In this document: one piece after another, positions 39,320 to 50,139 of the stretch | Layout: every line of letters starts with the position of its first letter | Numbering within the stretch: the first letter of the stretch is position 1 | NCBI RefSeq assembly: GCF_014654675.1 | Contig: NZ_BNBC01000004.1 | Coordinates: 223,245-287,244, forward strand | Length of the DNA: 64,000 nucleotides | Reading direction: 5' to 3' | Origin: Streptomyces spiralis | Lineage (GTDB): Bacteria; Actinomycetota; Actinomycetes; Streptomycetales; Streptomycetaceae | Translations under genes and position numbers: made by a program | Notes under the pieces: model-generated | What the model was told of the DNA's origin: nothing | Databases searched by the model: none | What the model saw: the letters and a program-made list of their open reading frames with translations, nothing else

Positions 39320-39514
39320 CCGGAGGGCCACACCGCCGATGTCGCCGACCGGGGACAAACCGGCCCGCTCGGTCGGGCCGTTCTCCGGTGCGCGAAACGG
39401 GAGTCGACGCCGTACCCCTCCAGGGCCCGGTCCGCAGGTCCACCGGGAGGCTCCAGAGTGCCGGGGCGGTTCAGTCCCATCCCTGGCCTGCTTTTTGTGC
39501 TGGTTGAGGTGGCG

Positions 39515-39982
39515 TCAGCGCGATCCCGTTTGGCAGTTGGCGCGCCCGTAAGTGCCGTAGGCGGTGGCCTGCTGGACCACCTTGCCGTGCAGGCTGACCG
39601 AGCAGGTGGCGTTGCCGCCCTCCTTTCCCAGGACGATGGAGACGACTGCCGGGGTGCTGGCGGTCAGTTCGGCGCCGCCGTGCCAGGGCAGGTGGGCGCT
39701 GACGGTGTGCAGTCTTCCGTCCGCACCGGCGTAGCTGATCTGGGCGGTGCCGTGTCCGGTGATCTGGTAGGCGGCGCGGATGGTGGCGCCACGGTGCCTG
39801 GCATCTGCGCCGTTGTGGCCGTCCCCGCTACGGGTGGCGAACAGGACGCCAGCGGTGGCCAGGCCGGCACACAGGAGGGTGATGCCGAATACGAGAGTGC
39901 GGGCGCGGCGCCGGGTGGCGGGAGCCGCCGCGGTTTCTTCGCTTTCGGGGGTCTCGGGGCCTGCTTCTGTCTGGGTTTCCAT
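39515..39982 (-). CDS. MmpS-like membrane-anchored protein
   Basis: A 155-residue protein starting at the ATG at 39982 behind GGAAG. An acidic N-terminus (about 30 residues) and Arg run lead to one transmembrane helix (TLVFGITLLCAGLATAGVLF). An extracytoplasmic domain follows with the MmpS pattern (YQITGHGTAQISYAGADG; ATCSVSLHGKVVQQATAYG). In mycobacteria MmpS proteins assist MmpL exporters; no MmpL gene is nearby. Annotated upstream starts up to 40120 look unlikely. Confidence 0.75.
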   Translation of the reverse strand: METQTEAGPETPESEETAAAPATRRRARTLVFGITLLCAGLATAGVLFATRSGDGHNGADARHRGATIRAAYQITGHGTAQISYAGADGRLHTVSAHLPWHGGAELTASTPAVVSIVLGKEGGNATCSVSLHGKVVQQATAYGTYGRANCQTGSR

Positions 39983-40610
39983 GGCCGACTTCCATTGTGC
40001 GATGGTCGCGAACGCCTGGCTTCGAGTTCTTCGGAGCGTGTGTTCGTCGATTAGAGCCAAGGCGGCGGAAAGACGCAAGTGCCGGACCGGAAGGCCCTTT
40101 TCGTACCTGCGACCCATCACGCCCGTGCCGACTTGTCCCAGGAGTGCAGTTAAATAGCCGCCACGACTTGGTAAAGCGCCAACCGCGGAAGTAAAGTTGA
40201 TTCCAAAGTTATGTGTAGCCTGTGGCTAAATCTGTGTCCATGAAACGGGTGAACCAGGTGATTCGGCCAGCTGGATGGATGGTTCGTCCTGATTTTGCTC
40301 GAACTGTGCGCCCGCTAGACCTTGCCGCGATCTTCGTGCCACAGTCCCGCCGCTGATTCGGTGTCCCCCAGCATCGGTCGCAACCACGGCTGTGGAACCG
40401 CCATGGCCGTTTGTGTGCGAGTGCGTCTACGGACGTGGTTTACGGTGCTGCGGTTCATGCTGTCCTGCTTTCTGGCGGCAGCCCCGAGAAACCGGGGGAT
40501 GCCGGAATGGTCATTTTGGCCCTGCCTCGGGATATTCGCGCTCCGAAAGTCACGTGAAGACGCGGTCGCTCGTTCTGCATTTGTCGAGCAGGCGTGACAA
40601 GGAGTTGTGG
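39983..40610. other. intergenic region upstream of the RHS toxin gene
   Basis: About 630 bp without a gene I can support. A clearly AT-richer stretch (about 40140-40245, with TTGATTCCAAAG and TGTGGCTAAATC) is the likely promoter area for the toxin gene. An AAGGAG ribosome site at 40599-40604 precedes the GTG at 40611. Confidence 0.5.
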
Positions 40611-43600
40611 GTGGCGAGACGAAGTCGGATTGCCGCATCGCTGGTGGCCGGGGCGTTGCTGGGTTCTGTCATACAGACCCCGGCTTTCGCGTTAGCGCCG
40701 TCATCGGGCCATGGCGGCGGTTCTGGAATCATCGACGCGGTCAAGGGCTGGTTCGGCGGCGGTCATTCCGCGCCGAAGCCGCCGACCGGGCCGAAGGGCG
40801 CGATAGCCGACCGGCAGAAGCTGCCGCCGGGCAAGAAGGCGCCGGCGGCACATCGGGTGCGGGAGTTGACGTCCAAACGTACCCCGTCGGCGCGGTACTG
40901 GAAGTTGTCGGACGGCACCACGCAGGCGGAGGTCTCCGCGGTGCCGCTGTCCTACCACTCGACGGACGGGTGGAAGATGATTGACACGAGGGTGGCTGCG
41001 AGTGACCGGGCCGGTTACGCGTACGCCAACACCACCAACCTGGCCCGCTCCTACTTCGGCTCCCGGAGTGGGAGCCTGATGCGTTTCGAGGCCGACGGGC
41101 GACATACCGTCACCCTGGGTCTGGCCGGTACGGACAAGGCCCTCTCCCCGGTGGCCAAGGGGGACACCGTCACCTATCGGGGTCTGGCCACCGACGCGGA
41201 TGTCGCTTACCGGGTCGGGCGCGGTGAGGTGAAGGAGAACATCGTCCTGAACCGGGCCCCGAGTAGCCCGGTCTCGTTCGTCTTCACCCTCAAGACCGGC
41301 GGGCTGACTCCCAAGCAGCTGAAGGACGGCTCGATCGGGCTCTACGACGACAGTGAATCGGGCCGACCGCTGATGGTGATCCCGGCGGCGGTGATGTTCC
41401 AGGCGCCGGCGAACAGCAATGCCCCGGTGGCGGATCTGACGCACGGCCGGGTCGTGCAAAAGCTCGCCCGCCACGGATCGTCCTGGCAGATCAGGCTGAC
41501 GCCGGACGACAGGTGGCTGACCGCCAAGAACCGCCGTTTCCCTGTGACGGTGGACCCGACGGTGATGATCGCGCCGACCCCGTCCACTTCGCAGGACGTG
41601 ATGGTGGACTCCACGCAGCCCACAACGAACCTGAATGGTACGTGGCAGCTGGGGGTGGGCACGACAGCGACTGGCAAGCTGCGGTCGCTGCTGAAGTTCC
41701 CGCTGACGGGCATACCTTCGAACACGAAGATCAGCTCAGCGCAGCTGGGCGTGTACTACAACCAGGTCCACACCTCCAACACCAACAGCGTGGTGATCGA
41801 GGCGCATCGGGCGACGGGTGCGTGGGACGCCTCGACGGCGACGTGGAACAGCACCAGCAGCCTGTCGGGCGAACTGTCGGGTACCACGGTGCAGTTGGAC
41901 GACGGTGACCCCGGGACAGCGGCCAAGGGCTCGTGGCCGTACTCGACCAACACCACGTACACGCAGTACGCGGTCAACGGCGACTACGCCTACAACAAGG
42001 ACTCCGTCGCCGGGGACACCTACACCTGGCAGCCGACCGTTGCGCAGGCGGGCTCGTACCGGGTGGACGTGCACTCGATCCCGGCGAGCGACCGGGCGAC
42101 GAACGCGCCGTACACGGTGACCTACAACGGCGGCACCTACAACGGCACCATCGACCAGTCCGCCGGGAGCGGCGGGGTGTGGCGGTCGCTGAACAACGGC
42201 AACCCGCTGCCGTTCTCGGCCGGCACGGCAGGCAAGATCGTGCTCGGGGACGGGCCGGCGTCCACGACGACCTCGGTGATCGCTGACGCCGTGCGGCTGG
42301 TCGAGCCGGGGACGACACTGACGAAGGCGGCCGGCTCCTACGACCAGTGGCACAACTTCGCGGTGACCGACACCGTGCAGAAGTGGCTCAACGGGACGAC
42401 GAACAACGGGTTCGTACTGCAGGCGGCCGATGAATCGACCATGGGTCAGGGCGGCCCGCTGTACGAGGCATCGGAGTTCGGCTACGGCGGCGAGACCGCC
42501 ACCTACCCGAAGCTCACCATCGTCTACGGCACACCCGGAGTGACACTCAACCCGCCCACCGTGATCCACGCCACCGGTGCGGAGCTGTCCTGGCCGGCGT
42601 ACACCAACACCACCGGGGACCCGTCCAACGACCTGGCTGAGTACCAGGTCCACCGCAGCGTCTTCCAGGGCTTCACCCCGTCGCCGGCCACGCTGGTGGC
42701 TCCGGTCGCGGCCGGGACCACGTCCTTCACCGACACCACCGCGGTGCCCACGGCTGCGGATGCCACGGACCCGTTCCACGCCGTCTACTACGAGGTCGCG
42801 GTCAAGACCAAGGGCGGCCAGATCATCGGCGGTCCGGTGCAACTGGCGGAGTTGCCGAAGTCCGGACAGACCACTCAGATCATCCAGGCCGGGCAGACCG
42901 ACACCACGCTGTCCTCCGCCCAGCCGACCACCGCGCATGACACGATCTCCTCGGACGGCGTGAACCAGAAGTGGCTGGAGGTGGGCAACAACTCAGCCAC
43001 GTACGGCACCATGCGGGCCGTGCTGAAGTTCCCGACCTCCTCTCTGCCGTCGACGGCCCGCGTGATCAGCGCACAGTTCCAGGCGTGGTCGACGATCACC
43101 ACCAACACCGGCGGCGGCTCGGCGACATACGAACTGCACGCGCTGAACCGGGACTTCGACGAGGCGTCTGCCACCTGGAACAACGCCACATCCAGCACAG
43201 CGTGGACCACGGCGGGGGGCGACTACTCCGGCACGGTCTCGGACACGGTCGCGTCCGTCACCAATGACCCGGTGCGGCACTGGTGGGACGCCACCTCACT
43301 GACCCAGGGCTGGATCACCACGCCCACATCGAACCACGGCGTGCTGCTGAAGGTCGCCAACGAGTCCACCACCTCCGGCCCGCAGGAACGTAGCGTCTTC
43401 GCCTCCTCCGAAACGCCCGAGGCCCAACTGCGCCCGCAGCTGGACGTCACCTACGTGGACGCGACGACGGATTCGACCTACTACGCGCCCACGACACCCG
43501 CCCGGATGACACCGGGCACGACATACAACGTCGACGTCTCGCTGACGAACACCACGAATACCACGTGGACGGCGGCCGGCGAGGCGCTGTCGTACCGGTG

Positions 43601-46600
43601 GACCCTGCCCGACGGCACGGATGTCACCAACGGCGGCAACCAGATCCAGACCGTGCTGCCGCAGGATCTGTCCCCGGGCGAGACCGCCACCATCCACGCC
43701 CAGGTCAAGGCCCCGACCAACGCCGACTCGGGCAACCCGACCAACGCCCGGACCGCGTACACGCTGACCTGGGATGCCTACAACAAGACCACGGGAGCCT
43801 GGAACTCGGCGAGCGGCGGTGTTGCGGGCCTGGCGCAGGCCGAGACGATCGAGGACCCGACCTCGGACCAGATCGGGTTGGAGAAGTTCTACTCGTACGC
43901 GGGGAAGAACACCGGTGCAGGCTCGACCGTGATGGACAACCTCGCCTCGGGCAACGCGGTGTGGTCGTACAACGCGTTCACCAACCCCGGCCGCGGCCTG
44001 GGCACGTTCACCCGATTCGCGTACAACTCCCTGGACACCTCCGACACGGTGATGGGCCCGGGCTGGTCACCGCAGGCGTCCGCCCCGATCCGCCTCGGCG
44101 CCGCGCTGGACTTCCATCCCAACCCCAACCCCACCGAGGTCACGCTCGTCGACGGCGACGGCACCTCGTCGGTGTTCACCAAGCAGTCCGACGGCACCTT
44201 CAAGGCCCCGGCCGGCGTCCACTACCTGCTGGCGCCCAAGTCCGGCACTGACTGCACGCCCGACAAGGACGACACTCCCGACGCGTGGTCGATGACTGCC
44301 CCGGACGGGACGCGCTACTTCTACGACTGCGACGGCTACACCACGTCGATCGTGGACAAGAACGGCAACACCGAGACGTTCACCTACGCCACCCGCAAGT
44401 CGAACAACAAGCCGGTGAAGTTCCTGCAGTACATCACCGACCCCGCCGGCCGGCAGACGCTCACCGTCACCTACTACAACAAGGGCGACGCGTATTCCTA
44501 CGTGGATGACTCCGGCGCGGTGCAGCAGGGCTCGAACCTCACCAACCCGAAGATCATCGACCACCTCGCGTCGATGACCGCACTGGGCGACGGCACCAAC
44601 CCGGCCCGGAAGATCACGTTCCTCTACACCACGCAGGGCCTCATGGCCCAGCTCACCGACGGCGCCGGCTCCACGCAACCGAAGGTCTTTGGCTTCACCT
44701 ACGACGCCACGCAGGGCACCAAGAACGTCAAGCTGGTGAAAATCACGGATCCGCGCGGCCACGCCACCCAACTCGCATACTACGCACCGCAGAACGGCGA
44801 CAACCCGAAGTACCACTGGTGGACCAGGACCATCACCGACCGGCTCACCAACGGCACGTCCTTCGCCTACGCGGCCGACGCGGGCAACAGCGCGTTCACC
44901 GACACCACCGTCACCGACGCCCTCCAGCACGCCTCCACGACGGTCACCGACGACTTCGGCCGCCCCGTGCAGAACACCAACGCCAAGTCACAGGTCACCA
45001 AGATGTCCTGGGACGCGGACAACAACGTCGTCCAGCAGGTCGAGGACAACGGCGCCACCACCAAGTGGACGTACGACCCGAAGACCGGCTACCCGCTGAC
45101 GATGCAGGACGCCGAGGCGGTCAAGAACGGCTGGCCCGCGACCGTCTACACATATCGGACGCGCCTGGACGGCTACAGCGCCGACCTGTACACCAAGACC
45201 TCACCCGAGGGCCGTGAATGGCTCTTCGGCTACGACACCTTCGGCAACCTCACCTCGGTCACCGACCCCAAGGGCGTCTCGACCGCCACAGACGGGGACT
45301 ACACCACCACCTACACCTACGACGCCTACGGTGAGCTAAAGACCGCCACCGACGCCAACCACCACACCACCACCTACAGCGACTTCGACCCCAACGGCTA
45401 CCCGAAGACCACCACCGACGCGCTGCAGCACTCCTCGACGACGGTGTACGACGCGCACGGCCAGGTGACCTCGGCCACCGACCCTCTCGGCCACACCACC
45501 ACGCAGACGTACGACGTGTACGGGCGTCCGCTGGTGAAGAAGGTCCCCAAGGACCAGGCCAACGGGGTCTTCATCACCACCCCGGCGCCGGTCTACGACG
45601 CCGACGACAACGTCGTGCAGACCACCGAACCCAACGGCGCGGTGTCCACGGCGGTCTACGACGCGGCCGACGAGATCACCTCGGCCACCGCGCCCAAGGA
45701 CCACAGCACCGACCCCGACCGCACCACGACCTACACCTATGACGCGGTCGGCGAGCTGAAGACCACCACCGAGCCCAAGGGCACACTGACCACCACCGAC
45801 GCCACCGACTTCGTCACCACCGAGAGTTACGACCCCATCGGTGAGATCACCGACGTCGTCAACGCGCAGGGCAATAAGGTCAGTTACCAGTACGACGACG
45901 TCGGCAACGTCACCGAGGTCATCGACCCGGTCAAGAACGCCACGGCCGACACGACGGACTACACCACCAAGACTGTCTACGACTTCGACCACCGGGCGAT
46001 TCAGGTCACCGACTCGGCCGGTTCCACCTCGAAGACGGGCTACGACAAGGACGGGCTCAAGACCACCCTCACCGATCCCGAGGGCAACACCACCACCACG
46101 TCGTACGACGAGCGCGGCAAGGTATCCCAGGTCCAGGCCCCCTACCAGGGCACGGCCGGCTCGCCGACCTACCGCACCACCAGCTACGAGTACGACCAGG
46201 TCGGCAACACCACCAGAACCATCACTCCGCGCGCCAACGCGGCGGGCACCACGACCGCATTCACCACCCAGTCGGTCTACGACGAGCTGAACCGCGTCAA
46301 GGAGACCATCGCCCCGTACGACCCGAGCGACGCGACGTTCAACAAGCCCATCTCCACGTACACGTACTACGACGCGGCCGGCCGGGTCTCCAAGACCTCC
46401 GCGCCGCCGTCGCACGGGCAGACCGTCCGCAACGACACCACCTACACCTACTACGACGACGGCCAGACCAAGACCTCCACCGACCCGTGGGACATCACCA
46501 CCACCTACGACTACAACGAACTGGGCCAGCAGACCGCCCGTACCTTGAAGTCGGCCGGCGGCTCCTCGTCCCGGACGATGGGCTGGTCCTACTACCCCGA

Positions 46601-49340
46601 CGGGTCGCTCGCCTCGCGCACCGACGACGGTGTCCCGGTCGGCCTGCAGGTCGTGCTGGCCGACAACTCCGACACGCAGAACACGTCCTCGACCGGCACC
46701 TGGGCAACCGCGTCGACCAACGACCCGACCACCGAGCAGGGCTACGACTACCGCACCCACGCGGCCGGCAGCGGCACCGACGCCTTCACCTGGCAGCTGA
46801 ACGTGCCCGAGGACGGCACGTACACCCTGTACGCCCGGTACCCGCAGGTCAGCGGCGCCTCCACGGCCGCCGTCTACACCCTGCACCACGATGACGGCAG
46901 CACCACGACGTCGACCGTCGACCAGACGAAGAACGCCGGCACCTGGGTCTCCCTCGGGTCAGCCGCCTTCAAGCAGGGCAACGCATCGTCGATCTCGCTC
47001 GCGCAGAACGCCAGCGGCACCGTCGCCGCCGACGCGGTCAAGCTGGTGCGTGACAACTCCGCCGACACCGACAACGAGAAGCACGACTTCAGCTACACCT
47101 ACGACCCCAACGGCAACCTCACGCAGATCGGCGACTCCTCACCCGGTGCCGCGGTCGACACGTACGGCATCGACTACAACGGCATCAACGAGGTCGCGAA
47201 GGTCACCGAGAGCGCCAACGGCACCGAGAAGACCCACACCTCCTACACCTACGACCTGGACGGCAAGCCGGCCACCGTCGATCACCCGGGCCAGTACTCG
47301 TCGTACACCTACGACCTGCGCGAGCTGGTGCAGACGGTCAAGGTCGGGGATTCGGCGACCGACACGTCGCCGAAGACCACCAGCTACACCTACACCGACC
47401 GTGCGCAGCCGCTGCGGGAGACCAAGGCCAACGGCAACACCCTCGACACGACCTACTGGCCGTCCGGCGAGGTGCACACCACCACGGAAAAGACCTCCTC
47501 CGGCACCCTCATCGACAGCCACACGCTGTCCTGGGACCCGAACGGCAACAAGGCCAAGGATGTCGCGAGCAAGCAGAACGCCGACAACCACGCCGCGTAT
47601 CTGACCTCCACCACCGACTACACCTACGACCCCGCGGACCGGCTCGCGCAGTCGGTCAAGACCGGCAACGGTGCGACGACCGAGACCTACGTCCACGACG
47701 ACAACGCCAACGTCATCTCGCAGACCGTCCAGGGCACCACGACCACCTACACCTACGACCGCAACCGGCTGCTGTCGTCGGCCTCCGGCGGCACCTCCTC
47801 GTCCTACAACTACGATCCGTACGGTCGCCTCGACAGCGTCACCGCCGCCGGCACCGTCATCGAGCGCAACACCTACGACGGGTTCGACCACGTGGTGAAG
47901 AACACCAAGGTCGGTTCCGGCGGGGTCACCACGACGACCGCCTACACCTTCGACCCGTTCGACCGCACCACCTCCGAGACCGCGAACGGCAAGACCACAG
48001 ACTTCGCCTACCTGGGCCTTTCCGGTCAGGTCCTGGACGAGACGGTGGCCGGCCAGCTCAGCAAGTCCTACCAGTACAGCCCGTGGGGCGAGCGGCTCTC
48101 CCAGATCACCCACAACACCGACGGCACGTCGTCGGACAGCTTCTACGGCTACAACAGCCACTCCGACGTCGAGAACCTGACCGACGACTCCGGCCAGACC
48201 AAGGCCACCTACGGCTACACCGCCTACGGCAGCAACGACTCCTCCGAGTTCACCGGCATCGACAAGCCGGACACGCAGGACCCGACCAAGCAGCCCTACA
48301 ACGCCTACCGCTTCAACGCCAAGCGATGGGACGCCACCACCGGCACCTACGACATGGGTTTCCGGACCTACGATCCAGGCCTGAACACCTTCACCACCAG
48401 GGACATGTACAACGGTGCCCTCGCCGACATGAACCTCACCACCAACCCGCTCACCGGCAACCGCTACGCCTTCGGCGGCGGCAACCCGACCACCAACATC
48501 GAACTGGACGGCCACTTCGACATCGGCAGCTTCGTCGACACGGTGGAGAAGGACGCCGGGAAGGTGCTGGACGACGCTGGGTCCGCCCTCGAAGACGGAG
48601 GATCGTACATCGTCGACGGCGTCGAGGCGGGCGGATCGGACCTGGTCCCGTGGCTGGCCGCGGCGGACACGTTCCTGAACACCATCGGTTGGAACACGCC
48701 GACGGCTGCGAGCGGCACCTACTCCAAGCCGGGCGCGAAGCCGGACACCAGCAAGGGCCTGCTGGTGACGGAGGACAAGAAGCAGGAGTTCCAGCCGGGG
48801 GACACCACCCTCCCGGACGAGAGCGACCAGTCCAACTGCAAGGAAGGCGGACCAAGTTCGGTCTACTACATGCCGCTGGACCAGCAGGGGCGAGCGCAGG
48901 GTGTCGTCGCCTGCCTGAGCAAGAACGGATTCAACTACACCAACTCGAAGGGCGACCTGGTCAAGAGCGGAACCGGCGACACGAACATCATCGGATCCGA
49001 GCCGCCGTTCCCACCGTTCAAGCCGGGATACGACACCAGCCAGCCCAAGGGCTGGTCGCTGGGTAGCGGCTTCGAGCGAGGGCACCTGCTGGCCAGGCAG
49101 CTCGGCGGAGTCGGCGACGACGTCCGCAACCTCGTGCCCCTCTACCCGAGGGCGAACGACCCGGGCATGAAGAAGTGGGAGGACATCATTGCCGCGGCCA
49201 TCAACGCAGATCAGACCGTCTATTTCACCGCGACCCCTCGGTACAGTGGCACCAGCCCGATACCCACATCGGTCGACATGACGGCGGTCACCTCAACGGG
49301 AGTCCCGATCGTCAGCCAGAACATACCGAACGTTCCATGA
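40611..49340 (+). CDS. secreted RHS-repeat polymorphic toxin with C-terminal endonuclease
   Basis: A 2909-residue protein. A Sec-type signal peptide opens it (RRSRIAASLVAGALLGSVIQ, then TPAFA), with a rare TTA at codon 28. Next come two DNRLRE-like domains (from about 325 and 760), a golvesin C-terminal-like domain (about 460-565) and a second golvesin-like domain inserted among RHS repeats (about 2017-2150). YD/RHS repeats run from about 1230 to 2560. The RHS core boundary is YRFNAKRWDATTGTYDMGFR (about 2567-2600). The variable tail (about 2720-2909) has RGHLLARQLGG and VRNLVPLYPRAN, the DNA/RNA non-specific endonuclease pattern (Endonuclea_NS_2) with the catalytic His. It should be shell-encased and act on neighbouring cells; the immunity gene follows. 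Confidence 0.93.
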   Translation: MARRSRIAASLVAGALLGSVIQTPAFALAPSSGHGGGSGIIDAVKGWFGGGHSAPKPPTGPKGAIADRQKLPPGKKAPAAHRVRELTSKRTPSARYWKLSDGTTQAEVSAVPLSYHSTDGWKMIDTRVAASDRAGYAYANTTNLARSYFGSRSGSLMRFEADGRHTVTLGLAGTDKALSPVAKGDTVTYRGLATDADVAYRVGRGEVKENIVLNRAPSSPVSFVFTLKTGGLTPKQLKDGSIGLYDDSESGRPLMVIPAAVMFQAPANSNAPVADLTHGRVVQKLARHGSSWQIRLTPDDRWLTAKNRRFPVTVDPTVMIAPTPSTSQDVMVDSTQPTTNLNGTWQLGVGTTATGKLRSLLKFPLTGIPSNTKISSAQLGVYYNQVHTSNTNSVVIEAHRATGAWDASTATWNSTSSLSGELSGTTVQLDDGDPGTAAKGSWPYSTNTTYTQYAVNGDYAYNKDSVAGDTYTWQPTVAQAGSYRVDVHSIPASDRATNAPYTVTYNGGTYNGTIDQSAGSGGVWRSLNNGNPLPFSAGTAGKIVLGDGPASTTTSVIADAVRLVEPGTTLTKAAGSYDQWHNFAVTDTVQKWLNGTTNNGFVLQAADESTMGQGGPLYEASEFGYGGETATYPKLTIVYGTPGVTLNPPTVIHATGAELSWPAYTNTTGDPSNDLAEYQVHRSVFQGFTPSPATLVAPVAAGTTSFTDTTAVPTAADATDPFHAVYYEVAVKTKGGQIIGGPVQLAELPKSGQTTQIIQAGQTDTTLSSAQPTTAHDTISSDGVNQKWLEVGNNSATYGTMRAVLKFPTSSLPSTARVISAQFQAWSTITTNTGGGSATYELHALNRDFDEASATWNNATSSTAWTTAGGDYSGTVSDTVASVTNDPVRHWWDATSLTQGWITTPTSNHGVLLKVANESTTSGPQERSVFASSETPEAQLRPQLDVTYVDATTDSTYYAPTTPARMTPGTTYNVDVSLTNTTNTTWTAAGEALSYRWTLPDGTDVTNGGNQIQTVLPQDLSPGETATIHAQVKAPTNADSGNPTNARTAYTLTWDAYNKTTGAWNSASGGVAGLAQAETIEDPTSDQIGLEKFYSYAGKNTGAGSTVMDNLASGNAVWSYNAFTNPGRGLGTFTRFAYNSLDTSDTVMGPGWSPQASAPIRLGAALDFHPNPNPTEVTLVDGDGTSSVFTKQSDGTFKAPAGVHYLLAPKSGTDCTPDKDDTPDAWSMTAPDGTRYFYDCDGYTTSIVDKNGNTETFTYATRKSNNKPVKFLQYITDPAGRQTLTVTYYNKGDAYSYVDDSGAVQQGSNLTNPKIIDHLASMTALGDGTNPARKITFLYTTQGLMAQLTDGAGSTQPKVFGFTYDATQGTKNVKLVKITDPRGHATQLAYYAPQNGDNPKYHWWTRTITDRLTNGTSFAYAADAGNSAFTDTTVTDALQHASTTVTDDFGRPVQNTNAKSQVTKMSWDADNNVVQQVEDNGATTKWTYDPKTGYPLTMQDAEAVKNGWPATVYTYRTRLDGYSADLYTKTSPEGREWLFGYDTFGNLTSVTDPKGVSTATDGDYTTTYTYDAYGELKTATDANHHTTTYSDFDPNGYPKTTTDALQHSSTTVYDAHGQVTSATDPLGHTTTQTYDVYGRPLVKKVPKDQANGVFITTPAPVYDADDNVVQTTEPNGAVSTAVYDAADEITSATAPKDHSTDPDRTTTYTYDAVGELKTTTEPKGTLTTTDATDFVTTESYDPIGEITDVVNAQGNKVSYQYDDVGNVTEVIDPVKNATADTTDYTTKTVYDFDHRAIQVTDSAGSTSKTGYDKDGLKTTLTDPEGNTTTTSYDERGKVSQVQAPYQGTAGSPTYRTTSYEYDQVGNTTRTITPRANAAGTTTAFTTQSVYDELNRVKETIAPYDPSDATFNKPISTYTYYDAAGRVSKTSAPPSHGQTVRNDTTYTYYDDGQTKTSTDPWDITTTYDYNELGQQTARTLKSAGGSSSRTMGWSYYPDGSLASRTDDGVPVGLQVVLADNSDTQNTSSTGTWATASTNDPTTEQGYDYRTHAAGSGTDAFTWQLNVPEDGTYTLYARYPQVSGASTAAVYTLHHDDGSTTTSTVDQTKNAGTWVSLGSAAFKQGNASSISLAQNASGTVAADAVKLVRDNSADTDNEKHDFSYTYDPNGNLTQIGDSSPGAAVDTYGIDYNGINEVAKVTESANGTEKTHTSYTYDLDGKPATVDHPGQYSSYTYDLRELVQTVKVGDSATDTSPKTTSYTYTDRAQPLRETKANGNTLDTTYWPSGEVHTTTEKTSSGTLIDSHTLSWDPNGNKAKDVASKQNADNHAAYLTSTTDYTYDPADRLAQSVKTGNGATTETYVHDDNANVISQTVQGTTTTYTYDRNRLLSSASGGTSSSYNYDPYGRLDSVTAAGTVIERNTYDGFDHVVKNTKVGSGGVTTTTAYTFDPFDRTTSETANGKTTDFAYLGLSGQVLDETVAGQLSKSYQYSPWGERLSQITHNTDGTSSDSFYGYNSHSDVENLTDDSGQTKATYGYTAYGSNDSSEFTGIDKPDTQDPTKQPYNAYRFNAKRWDATTGTYDMGFRTYDPGLNTFTTRDMYNGALADMNLTTNPLTGNRYAFGGGNPTTNIELDGHFDIGSFVDTVEKDAGKVLDDAGSALEDGGSYIVDGVEAGGSDLVPWLAAADTFLNTIGWNTPTAASGTYSKPGAKPDTSKGLLVTEDKKQEFQPGDTTLPDESDQSNCKEGGPSSVYYMPLDQQGRAQGVVACLSKNGFNYTNSKGDLVKSGTGDTNIIGSEPPFPPFKPGYDTSQPKGWSLGSGFERGHLLARQLGGVGDDVRNLVPLYPRANDPGMKKWEDIIAAAINADQTVYFTATPRYSGTSPIPTSVDMTAVTSTGVPIVSQNIPNVP

Positions 49341-49379
49341 GCCGACGCTGCAGCCGTAGCCGGGAAGGGAGTGACGTCA

Positions 49380-49937
49380 GTGGAGTGGCTTGATCGCCTG
49401 CAGGAGGCGACCGGTTGGCAGGGTCCCCGGTACGCGTGCGACTGGGCGGGAGCCGAGGCCGAGCTGGGCACCGCGCTACCGGCGGACTGGAAGGAGCTGT
49501 GGGCCCGTTTCGGGCCGGGATCGTTCTCCTACTATCTGTTCGCCCTGCGCGACGGTGAGGGCACGGACTCCCTCCTGCACTTCTGGCGGGGTCTGCGCGA
49601 GGACGCCGAGCGGGACCCGGAGTGGATGGCCCGGTACTTCAGCCCGTTCACCCTCTACCAGCCGGCCGACGGCAAGGGCCTGATCATGTGGGGCAGGTCG
49701 GAGACGGGGGGCAGGTTCTACTGGCTCGCCGACAGCACGGCCGACCCCGCCACCTGGCCGCTGGTCGCACGGCTGGAATACGGCGAGCAGTGGCATCAGC
49801 TCGCCATGTCCGTCCCCGAATTCGTCTACCGGACGATCGCGGACGCCGAGTTCCAGCCGTTCACGGTCGCAGATCCCCAGTTCCCCCCGGCCTTCCATCC
49901 CGCGGAGGACAAGGCACCGCACGAGCGACCAGAGTGA
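49380..49937 (+). CDS. SMI1/KNR4 (SUKH)-type immunity protein
   Basis: A 185-residue soluble protein. The GTG at 49380 has GGGAG eight bases upstream; the GTG at 49371 is less well spaced. Features of the SUKH superfamily: an N-terminal amphipathic helix (WLDRLQEATGW), AEAELGTALPADWKELWARFGPGSF, and GLIMWGRSETGGRFYWLADS. SUKH proteins are common immunity partners of nuclease toxins. It lies 39 bp after the toxin, so it is most likely its cognate immunity protein. Confidence 0.9.
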   Translation: MEWLDRLQEATGWQGPRYACDWAGAEAELGTALPADWKELWARFGPGSFSYYLFALRDGEGTDSLLHFWRGLREDAERDPEWMARYFSPFTLYQPADGKGLIMWGRSETGGRFYWLADSTADPATWPLVARLEYGEQWHQLAMSVPEFVYRTIADAEFQPFTVADPQFPPAFHPAEDKAPHERPE

Positions 49938-49982
49938 GGCGGCGGCCGACCGGCCGACCGTGACCACGTACCGGGAACGAGC

Positions 49983-50015
49983 GACCGGGCCCCGCCATCG
50001 CGGCGGGGCCCGGTC
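49983..50015 (+). terminator. strong hairpin after the toxin-immunity pair
   Basis: GACCGGGCCCCGCC and GGCGGGGCCCGGTC pair perfectly (14 bp) around ATCGC, followed by CCTTT. It ends the toxin-immunity transcript. Confidence 0.85.
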
Positions 50016-50139
50016 CCTTTGCCGCAATCCGCGCCGTTGCGCGGTCCGGACCGCCCCGGCTCCTCCGGCGGACGCGGATCAACTATCTGTCGTGGATACG
50101 AGGCCAGCCGGAGATGGCGGTGCGCCCGCTTCATCACAA

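Noticed and set aside
40392..40610. N-terminal extension of the RHS protein
   Set aside because: It would place 73 residues before the signal peptide; the GTG at 40611 has AAGGAG upstream and starts the Arg-rich signal sequence.
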